5,158 nucleotides of DNA from Deltaproteobacteria bacterium (GTDB lineage Bacteria > Desulfobacterota > Dissulfuribacteria > Dissulfuribacterales > QOAL01): positions 1-5,158 of the forward strand of contig JALSKY010000014.1 in NCBI GenBank assembly GCA_026988585.1. Direction: 5' to 3'. A program made the position numbers and the translations under genes. This document shows, piece by piece, positions 1-5,158 of the stretch; position 1 is the stretch's first letter, and each line of letters starts with the position of its first letter. The notes under the pieces were generated by a model. That model was not told the origin of the DNA, ran no database searches, and saw nothing but the letters and a program-made list of their open reading frames with translations.

Positions 1-117
1 AGGTTCAAAGAGACAGATTCGGATGATCCAGAGATAGTATCGGTATATCTCAACCTGAGAAGAAGGGGGAGTGGGAACAGCAAGCGAAAAAAGGAGCCCG
101 GATGTGAACAGGCATGA
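1..117 (+). CDS. Probable C-terminal end of an upstream protein (5' end outside window)
   Basis: Reading from base 1, this frame is open for 38 codons and stops at TGA 115-117. The other two forward frames meet stops within the first 60 bases. The visible residues begin RFKETDSDDPEIVSVYLNL and end in a strongly basic, glycine-rich tail (RRRGSG, then KRKK), as often seen at protein C-termini. Codon use (ATA, AGG, AGA, GTA) matches the genes downstream. The stop lies 14 bases inside the following deacylase gene if that gene starts at GTG 104, a normal overlap for an operon. I do not recognise a family from so short a piece, and chance openness over 117 bases cannot be excluded. Confidence 0.4.
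   Translation, partial: RFKETDSDDPEIVSVYLNLRRRGSGNSKRKKEPGCEQA
91..96 (+). promoter_or_regulatory. Shine-Dalgarno AAGGAG that sets the deacylase start
   Basis: AAGGAG is a full-strength ribosome binding site seven bases before GTG 104. The earlier in-frame GTG at 71 has only a purine run (AAGGGGGA, 63-70) directly abutting it, which leaves almost no spacer. This decides for 104 as the start. Confidence 0.7.
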
Positions 118-1090
118 GTTTCTTCCTATCAGCATAGTCTTTAGCGAGAGATTTCTTGAACACGATCCAGGAAAGGATCACCCCGAACTTCCGGCCCGTA
201 TCTCTACAGTACTGGATGTCCTGAAAGAAGGGCCGCTGGCCAAGGCCATCACCTTCTACGAACCTGTTCCCTGCACCTGGGAAGATATGCTCATGGTGCA
301 TCAGGAGGAATACCTGTTCAGGTTCGAAGAACGGGTCCTGAAGGGAAGACAGTTCCTGGATCATCCTGACAACCGTCTCTCATATTCCATTTATCAGGTA
401 GCGATGCTCGCTGCCGGCGCCGGGATCAAGGCCATAGATCTACTGGAGGCCCAGATCAGCAACAGGATCAAAATAGCACCACCCTTCTGTCTCGTGCGCC
501 CACCTGGACACCACGCAGATCCAACCCATGCCCTGGGATTCTGTTTCCTGAACAATGCAGCCATTGCTGCCAGATACTGGCAGAAAAGATATGGCAGAAA
601 AAAAATTATCATTTTCGATTTTGATGCCCATCATGGAAACGGTATTCAGGACACCTTTTACCAAGATCCTGATGTCTATTATATCAGCATCCATGAAGAC
701 CCGATTCTCAGCTTTCCAGGCACAGGATTCAGGGAGGAGACTGGAGAGGGTGCTGGAAAAGGCCGCAATCTCAACATTCCTCTGATGGCTGGGGGGATTG
801 AGAAGGAGATTATAAAAATCCTTGACCAGGAAATCACCCCTGAAATAGAGACCTTTGCCCCTGACGCCATGATTATCGCTGCAGGTTTTGATGCCCACAG
901 GATGGATGATATGTCAGGACTGCAGTTCCGCACCAGCACCTATGGCAGGATTGGTCAGTATATAAGAATATGGTCTGAGCAATACTGCAGTGCCAGGACC
1001 ATAAGCATACTGGAAGGAGGATATAGTCTCGAGGTGCTGGGCCCCAGTGTTGAGCGTTATCTCGGTGCACTCTCAATCAAGCTCGACTGA
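104..1090 (+). CDS. Histone deacetylase family (arginase/deacetylase fold) zinc deacylase
   Basis: This is a 328-residue cytoplasmic protein with no signal peptide or membrane segment, and it covers the whole deacetylase domain. It should hydrolyse an acyl-amide bond using a catalytic metal, usually zinc. Visible landmarks, numbered from GTG 104, are the N-terminal HDPGKDHPE block; RPPGHHA with the two general-base/acid histidines H136 and H137; GFCFLNNAAIAA; and DFDAHHGNG with D172, metal ligands D174 and H176, and H177. These are followed by FPGTG, GFDAH with third metal ligand D263, and EGGY with the transition-state tyrosine Y307. All catalytic positions known from HDAC8 are therefore present, so it should be active. 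Bacterial relatives include acetylpolyamine amidohydrolases, HDAH and AcuC-like proteins; the motifs do not choose between these, so the substrate is unknown. A longer form from GTG 71 would add 11 polar residues and has a poorer ribosome site. bioD follows after 24 bases, suggesting a shared transcript. Confidence 0.93.
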   Translation: MNRHEFLPISIVFSERFLEHDPGKDHPELPARISTVLDVLKEGPLAKAITFYEPVPCTWEDMLMVHQEEYLFRFEERVLKGRQFLDHPDNRLSYSIYQVAMLAAGAGIKAIDLLEAQISNRIKIAPPFCLVRPPGHHADPTHALGFCFLNNAAIAARYWQKRYGRKKIIIFDFDAHHGNGIQDTFYQDPDVYYISIHEDPILSFPGTGFREETGEGAGKGRNLNIPLMAGGIEKEIIKILDQEITPEIETFAPDAMIIAAGFDAHRMDDMSGLQFRTSTYGRIGQYIRIWSEQYCSARTISILEGGYSLEVLGPSVERYLGALSIKLD

Positions 1091-1096
1091 ACTGAA

Positions 1097-1100
1097 AAGG
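1097..1100 (+). promoter_or_regulatory. Weak ribosome binding site of bioD
   Basis: AAGG (within GAAAAGG) lies 14 bases before ATG 1115, which is longer than ideal, and 20 bases before the alternative ATG 1121. This favours 1115. The weak site just after the deacylase stop suggests bioD translation may depend partly on ribosomes finishing the upstream gene. Confidence 0.4.
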
Positions 1101-1114
1101 ATACAGCAGACCTT

Positions 1115-1840
1115 ATGCCAATGAGATTGTTTATTACAGGTACAGGCACAGATGTTGGCAAGACATTCGTCACAGCCATGCTAAACCTCTTCTTCCTGAA
1201 GAGGGGGATCAAGACATCTGTTGTAAAGCTGGTTGCAACAGGATGCCAGGATGGCCCAGAAAGTCCGGATATAACCTTCATTCAGATGAGTATGCAGCAT
1301 TACACTGGCGCCCAAAACCAGGGGAGAAGCTCTGTCCTGCAAACCCTGGACTGTTTTGCCTTTCCGGCGTCCCCCCATCTTGCTGCAGAAAAGGAGGGGA
1401 AGAAACTGAATCCAGAAAAACTTATGGATAAAATCAACTCCCTCAAAGAGGCTGCTGCTGAAGAGGACCGTATCCTGCTGGTAGAAGGGGCTGGGGGCCT
1501 CATGGTCCCGTTGAACAGGGATGTTTTGCTGATAGACCTGATTGCCAGGATGGATATGGAGACGGTTATAGTATCCAGTAGCTGGCTTGGCACCATAAAT
1601 CATACGCTTTTGAGCATCGAGGCCCTCTCCCGCCGCAAGATCCCCATAAGAACGGTCATCCTCAACAGCGGACCAGCCCCACCTTCACCATCCTACTGTT
1701 TGAAAGAGATAGTCAAAGACAACAGGAGAACCATCCGGGAATTTTCCGGTATCCCGGTCATAGGGCCCTTGGAAAAGGCTGCAGATCCTGGTCAGGCAAT
1801 GGTAGCCATGGAAAATGAACTGGAGCAACTGTTTTCTTGA
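1115..1840 (+). CDS. bioD: ATP-dependent dethiobiotin synthetase BioD
   Basis: BioD (EC 6.3.3.3) closes the ureido ring of dethiobiotin from 7,8-diaminopelargonate, CO2 and ATP in the cytoplasm, one step before biotin synthase. The 241-residue length is typical. The N-terminus carries the P-loop TGTGTDVGKT (K16, T17). K38 in VKLVATG corresponds to E. coli Lys37, and D52 in SPDI to the metal-binding Asp54. FAFPASPHLAAEKEG (81-95) aligns with the FAEPTSPHIISAQEG region. VEGAGG (123-128) supplies the metal-binding E124. WLGTINHTLL (157-166) is a BioD signature, and N184 in ILNS matches the nucleotide-base-recognising asparagine. The usual KPV is KLV here, and the P-loop has TGTGT where E. coli has TGTDT; actinobacterial BioD shows the same TGTGT, so activity is expected. 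ATG 1115 places the P-loop at the same distance from the N-terminus as in E. coli; ATG 1121 would remove two residues. No other bio gene lies in the window. Confidence 0.95.
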   Translation: MPMRLFITGTGTDVGKTFVTAMLNLFFLKRGIKTSVVKLVATGCQDGPESPDITFIQMSMQHYTGAQNQGRSSVLQTLDCFAFPASPHLAAEKEGKKLNPEKLMDKINSLKEAAAEEDRILLVEGAGGLMVPLNRDVLLIDLIARMDMETVIVSSSWLGTINHTLLSIEALSRRKIPIRTVILNSGPAPPSPSYCLKEIVKDNRRTIREFSGIPVIGPLEKAADPGQAMVAMENELEQLFS

Positions 1841-1911
1841 ACCGTCTTCCTATACAGGCTACCCTTATCTCGTCACTCTGATCTTGAGTTTCAAATAACA
1901 CAGGTTTGCTT
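1841..1911 (+). other. 71-base gap between bioD and the adaptor gene
   Basis: This is the longest intergenic stretch in the window. I see no GC-rich hairpin followed by a T-run, so there is no evidence of an intrinsic terminator. The only promoter-like pair (TTGAAC 1837-1842 and TACCCT 1860-1865) is poor. It ends with the ribosome site for the adaptor gene. Read-through from bioD is plausible, but a separate promoter is not excluded. Confidence 0.5.
1900..1904 (+). promoter_or_regulatory. Ribosome binding site (ACAGG) deciding ATG 1912
   Basis: AGG at 1902-1904 sits seven bases before ATG 1912. The in-frame TTG at 1906, two codons upstream, would overlap the spacer and have only one base between it and AGG. 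ATG 1912 is therefore the better start. Confidence 0.55.
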
Positions 1912-2769
1912 ATGAACTGCCGGACAATCTTCATATACTTCATCACGATCTTTAGCCTCTATCTTTTCCCTGGGGCTGCCATCTGCCAAATCCCAGGAGT
2001 CCTCCATCCTGATACCTTTATGAGTGCGGCCTACTCTCCCTACCGTTCCTATGAGATAGTTGCCGAGATCAGTGGAAAGATAGTTCATTGGAATATAGAT
2101 GAGGGAGAGGTCCTGAATCCAGGAATCCCCATGTTGGAGATGGATAACAGGCTCAAAAAGGCTGAAATTGCAGAGCTCAAAAGGAAACTGGAGCTTCTGA
2201 AAAAAGAGGAACAGGCACTCATCAGGGCTGCCCGACTGAAGAAGAAGAAATTCCAGCGGTTCAAGGGGCTGCTGAAGCAGAAACACGTGCAGCCCCAGGC
2301 CGTAGAGGACGTTGAGATAGATCTCATATCCTTCAGAATGAAACTCATTGCCAATGGCAAACAGCAGGCAGATACGAGGAAGGCCATTGCAACCATCCAG
2401 GATATGCTGCAGAAGACCTCTCCCAGATTCGATATCCCGCTCTATCTGTCTAAAAGATACAGGGAACAGTATGAATATGCCGTTGCCGGACAGCCTCTTG
2501 CCAGGATGCTGGATATATCCAGGGCCCGCCTCCATATTGTTCTGCCGCCGGAACAGTTCAAAGAGATACGTCAACACCTGAAGAGAGGAGACAAAACAGC
2601 CATACGGATCATCAGCTCTTCAGGGAAGCAGTACCATATCATGGCAGAGGTGGAGAGGCTCAAACTGGATCGGGACAACGACTATCTCTACAGTTATGGT
2701 CTGGATCTGATCTTCCAGCCCATACCGGATCTGCTCTGGGGTGAAGTTGTAAAGGTGATGATCCCATGA
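1912..2769 (+). CDS. RND efflux periplasmic adaptor (HlyD/AcrA-type membrane fusion protein), short form
   Basis: This 285-residue adaptor would bridge an RND permease to an outer-membrane channel in the periplasm. Residues 1-26 form an export signal: MNCR, a hydrophobic stretch (TIFIYFITIFSLYLFP), then GAAICQ. The cysteine at 25 is not a good lipobox because Ile precedes it. Residues 48-79 are the first lipoyl half (EISGKIVHWNIDEGEVLNPG). About 80-168 is a highly charged helical hairpin/coiled coil (KKAEIAELKRKLELLKKEE; RAARLKKKKFQRFK). About 169-203 is the second lipoyl half (SPRFDIPLYLS, then YAVAGQPLARMLD), and 205-285 is the beta-barrel domain ending LLWGEVVKVMIP. Family members usually run to about 350-400 residues; this one ends at the barrel and lacks the membrane-proximal domain. 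The second lipoyl half is degenerate where others read AP.DG.V. The stop overlaps the permease start (ATGA), so the two are surely partners. Substrate cannot be inferred. Confidence 0.85.
   Translation: MNCRTIFIYFITIFSLYLFPGAAICQIPGVLHPDTFMSAAYSPYRSYEIVAEISGKIVHWNIDEGEVLNPGIPMLEMDNRLKKAEIAELKRKLELLKKEEQALIRAARLKKKKFQRFKGLLKQKHVQPQAVEDVEIDLISFRMKLIANGKQQADTRKAIATIQDMLQKTSPRFDIPLYLSKRYREQYEYAVAGQPLARMLDISRARLHIVLPPEQFKEIRQHLKRGDKTAIRIISSSGKQYHIMAEVERLKLDRDNDYLYSYGLDLIFQPIPDLLWGEVVKVMIP
2752..2757 (+). promoter_or_regulatory. Ribosome binding site of the RND permease inside the adaptor gene
   Basis: AAGGTG lies eight bases before ATG 2766, within the last codons of the adaptor gene. With the ATGA overlap at 2766-2769, this fits termination-reinitiation coupling that keeps adaptor and permease in step. 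Confidence 0.65.
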
Positions 2770-5158
2770 GAAGTGAGCAGGAGATGGACGAATTCTCCCA
2801 CAGAGGAACGCCTCCTGGCAGGGAACCTCACATAAGCCCTGCAGCCCAGAGAATTGTAAAATTTTTTGTTCACCGGCGATCTCTTGTACACACCCTTACC
2901 CTGCTCTTCATACTTGCAGGCCTAATATCATATCATGGTCTGCCACAGGAGATATTTCCGGTAATCAAGACCCACAAAATCGAGATCAGGGCCAGCTATG
3001 CCGGGGCCTCGGCAGATGATTTCGATCAAATAATCACATCCAGGATAGAGGATGAGGTACAGAACCTTGATGGAGTCAAGCTGGTGGAGTCGATCACCTG
3101 GAACGGTTCCTGCCTGATCACGGTAACCCTGGACCAAGGTGCATCCATAGTCGATTCCCTGTTTCGTGTGCGGGATGCCATAGACAGGATACGATCAGAC
3201 TTTCCCAAGGACATGGATGATCCAACTGTTGCCAGGAAGATAGACAAGAACCCCCTACTCACCCTCTCCATAAGCGGGGCAGATGAGAAGACCCTGCAGG
3301 GGGTTGCAGATATCGTCAAGGATGACGTGGAATCCATAGATCATATCTCCTCGGCCACTATAAACGGCAAGGCAGATCCGGAGATCCATATATTCCTCCA
3401 TGCAGACAGGATAGAGGCCCTTGGTCTCACTCCTGCCCGGATAGTTTCAGCTATCAGGGATTTCATCAACAACTCTCCACTGGGGGAAATAAAGGAGAGC
3501 GGCAATCATCTGTATATCACCACACCAGGTGGACCTGCAGATCTGGACCAGTGGAACTCCCTCATTATCAAAATAGCTGGCAAAAAACTTCACCTTTCCA
3601 GTATTGCAGAGATCCGGGAGGAGTTGTCCGAACCCAAGAGTCTTTCACATTTCGACGCCCAGCGGAACATCTCCCTCACCATATTCAAGACAACAGACGG
3701 CTCATCCACCAAGCTTTCCAGGCTCATAAGATCAAAAATAGAGCAGTGGGAGCAGGAGTGGCCTGGGCTTACCTTTGCAGTGTACAGTGATCTCTCAGTA
3801 TATGTCAAAAACCGGCTGAACACAGTAAAATCATCCGCTGTAGTTGGGCTGATACTGGTTGCTCTCTCCCTCTATCTCTTTCTCAACTGGCGGGTTTCTC
3901 TCATAGTTCTCATGGGCATGCCTACTACCTTTCTAATAGCCCTGGTCTATCTTGGATATAGAGGAGAGAGCATCAATATGCTTTCCCTCTTCTCCTTTCT
4001 CATGGCCCTTGGAATTGTAGTAGATGACAGCATAGTTGTAGGTGAAAATATCCACAGGCATATGGAGAGGGGGCTGGACCGGATTCAGGCATCCATCATC
4101 GGGGCAGCAGAGGTTTTCTGGCCTGTCTGCACTGCCACCTTCACTACATGTATATCATTCCTTCCGCTCCTGATGATAAGCGGAGAGATAGGGATATTTC
4201 TCTCAATAATTCCCATATTTGTCTCCACGGTAATCATCGCATCTCTCTTTGAGGCATTTGTAATTCTGCCTGTTCATGCAGTGGAGATCTGCAGGCCGGA
4301 CGCTGCCAGGAGCCCCTTCTCCAACTGGGAGCCTGCCAGGGCTATGTATAAAAGGATTCTCCTTCCATTGATGAACAGGAAATGGATAACACTATCCTCT
4401 TCACTGGTTATAGTGGCTGTTGCCCTGGCTGCTGGCAAGATATTGCTTGGATTCAATCTGATCCCACCTTTCGACACCGACCAGATATACATAAGGGGAA
4501 AGCTCACAACGGATCATGGAATCTTCGATACGGAAAAGGTAGTAACAGATATAGAGAGACGGGTGATGGTGACCATACCATCAGACGATCTGGAATCAGT
4601 GGCTACCCATATAGGAATGTCTTTCAACGACAAGATGGAATTCGATATTGGAGAAGACCTCTTTCAGATATTCATAAATCTGAAAAAGCCTGAACCTGGA
4701 AACTGGCTGGAACGCTGGGTGTATCCTGTGGTAACCCTGGGCAGCTATTCCTTCGGAACCAGAAAACACTCTGCACAGGAGCTGGTTCAACAGTTGGAAA
4801 AAGAGCTCTCGGATATAAAAATCCAGAGATTGACCATTACCAAACCCAAGGCCGGTATCGTGCGGGCAGATATAGAGATATCACTCTCATGGCCCAAGAG
4901 CCAGCAACACAGGAATATCAAACCAATCCATCAGGCAGCATTGATACTGGAACAAGGGCTCTCCCGGATAGATGGGGTAGAAAACATTGCAGATAATTTT
5001 GATCCAGGAAAACTCCAGCTTGAACTCCGGATAAATCAGCGTGGCAAGGAGCTTGGATTTACAGAGGAGTATCTGGCAGCCAACCTGATCCCCTACTATC
5101 TCAATCCCAAGACTGACAGGATTGTCAAGCATGTCAAGGATGACCTGGTAGTGCGTAC
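2766..5158 (+). CDS. RND efflux transporter permease (AcrB/HAE-like), 3' end beyond window
   Basis: The frame is open from ATG 2766 to the window edge: 797 codons of a family that normally has about 1,000-1,050. It is the proton-driven inner-membrane pump of a tripartite efflux complex. TM1 is at about residues 38-56, after a polar N-terminal extension of over 30 residues. The first periplasmic porter loop spans about 57-353, including the family-typical ASADDFDQIITSRIEDEVQN and GVKLVESI stretches. TM2-TM6 lie between about 354 and 503, and TM7 at about 541-560. The second periplasmic loop starts with FNLIPPFDTDQIYIRG and is incomplete. TM4 carries GIVVDDSIVVGENIHR, whose D420-D421 pair matches the proton-relay aspartates D407/D408 of AcrB. 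The pair argues against the CusA-type metal pumps, which read VDAAIV there. TM8-TM12, including the relay Lys, are outside the window. The start overlaps the adaptor stop by four bases. Substrate is unknown. Confidence 0.93.
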   Translation, partial: MRSEQEMDEFSHRGTPPGREPHISPAAQRIVKFFVHRRSLVHTLTLLFILAGLISYHGLPQEIFPVIKTHKIEIRASYAGASADDFDQIITSRIEDEVQNLDGVKLVESITWNGSCLITVTLDQGASIVDSLFRVRDAIDRIRSDFPKDMDDPTVARKIDKNPLLTLSISGADEKTLQGVADIVKDDVESIDHISSATINGKADPEIHIFLHADRIEALGLTPARIVSAIRDFINNSPLGEIKESGNHLYITTPGGPADLDQWNSLIIKIAGKKLHLSSIAEIREELSEPKSLSHFDAQRNISLTIFKTTDGSSTKLSRLIRSKIEQWEQEWPGLTFAVYSDLSVYVKNRLNTVKSSAVVGLILVALSLYLFLNWRVSLIVLMGMPTTFLIALVYLGYRGESINMLSLFSFLMALGIVVDDSIVVGENIHRHMERGLDRIQASIIGAAEVFWPVCTATFTTCISFLPLLMISGEIGIFLSIIPIFVSTVIIASLFEAFVILPVHAVEICRPDAARSPFSNWEPARAMYKRILLPLMNRKWITLSSSLVIVAVALAAGKILLGFNLIPPFDTDQIYIRGKLTTDHGIFDTEKVVTDIERRVMVTIPSDDLESVATHIGMSFNDKMEFDIGEDLFQIFINLKKPEPGNWLERWVYPVVTLGSYSFGTRKHSAQELVQQLEKELSDIKIQRLTITKPKAGIVRADIEISLSWPKSQQHRNIKPIHQAALILEQGLSRIDGVENIADNFDPGKLQLELRINQRGKELGFTEEYLAANLIPYYLNPKTDRIVKHVKDDLVVR

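Noticed and set aside
440..898. 152-codon minus-strand open frame within the deacylase gene
   Set aside because: It is opposite the most conserved catalytic part of the deacylase domain, and its translation looks random.
1121..1145. Altered BioD P-loop (TGTGT instead of E. coli TGTDT) as a sign of lost function
   Set aside because: The same TGTGT form is known in mycobacterial BioD, and the remaining catalytic and metal-binding residues are present, so it is ordinary variation.
1837..1865. Sigma70-like promoter TTGAAC-17-TACCCT before the adaptor gene
   Set aside because: The -35 matches consensus at four of six positions and the -10 at three of six. That is too poor to call, and it overlaps the bioD stop.
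1884..1894. TTGA..TCAA mini-palindrome as a terminator or operator
   Set aside because: It has only four base pairs of AT-rich stem with no T-run. It is too small to be meaningful.
1891..2577. 228-codon open frame on the minus strand opposite the adaptor gene
   Set aside because: It lies wholly antisense to a recognisable adaptor with signal peptide, lipoyl and coiled-coil segments. Its translation shows no recognisable domain. It is a shadow of the coding strand.
4382..4693. 103-codon plus-strand open frame in another frame inside the permease gene
   Set aside because: The permease frame is continuous and family-like through this region, including TM7 and the start of the second periplasmic loop, so there is no frameshift to explain.

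Overview
The window holds four same-strand genes in a compact layout, plus what is probably the 3' end of a fifth at the left edge. From left to right they are: an unrecognised C-terminal coding remnant (1-117), a zinc-dependent histone-deacetylase-family deacylase (104-1090), dethiobiotin synthetase BioD (1115-1840), a short periplasmic adaptor (membrane fusion protein) of an RND pump (1912-2769), and the N-terminal ~797 residues of an RND-type inner-membrane permease (2766 to the window edge). No RNA gene, insertion sequence, CRISPR array, long repeat or clear terminator is visible, and no stretch over 100 bases lacks a gene.

The RND adaptor/permease pair points to a Gram-negative, didermal bacterium. 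Heavy use of ATA (Ile) and AGG/AGA (Arg) at middling GC suggests something like a Desulfobacterota (deltaproteobacterial) genome. That placement is an inference from codon flavour only and is weak.

Two units can be proposed. Unit A is the edge remnant, deacylase and bioD. The deacylase start overlaps the end of the upstream frame by 14 bases, and bioD follows the deacylase stop after 24 bases, so co-transcription is likely. BioD makes dethiobiotin from 7,8-diaminopelargonate, CO2 and ATP, the penultimate step of biotin synthesis. The deacylase has every catalytic residue of the arginase/deacetylase fold, but its substrate cannot be read from sequence. Unit B is the adaptor and permease, joined by a 4-base ATGA stop/start overlap that implies translational coupling. 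They form the periplasmic and inner-membrane parts of a proton-driven efflux complex; no outer-membrane channel gene is in the window. A 71-base gap separates bioD from the adaptor, without a convincing terminator or promoter, so units A and B may be one transcript.

The genes are of known families, and I do not see a new system here. The points most worth checking are the deacylase-bioD linkage, the stripped-down adaptor, and the start-site corrections (GTG at 104 and ATG at 1912).
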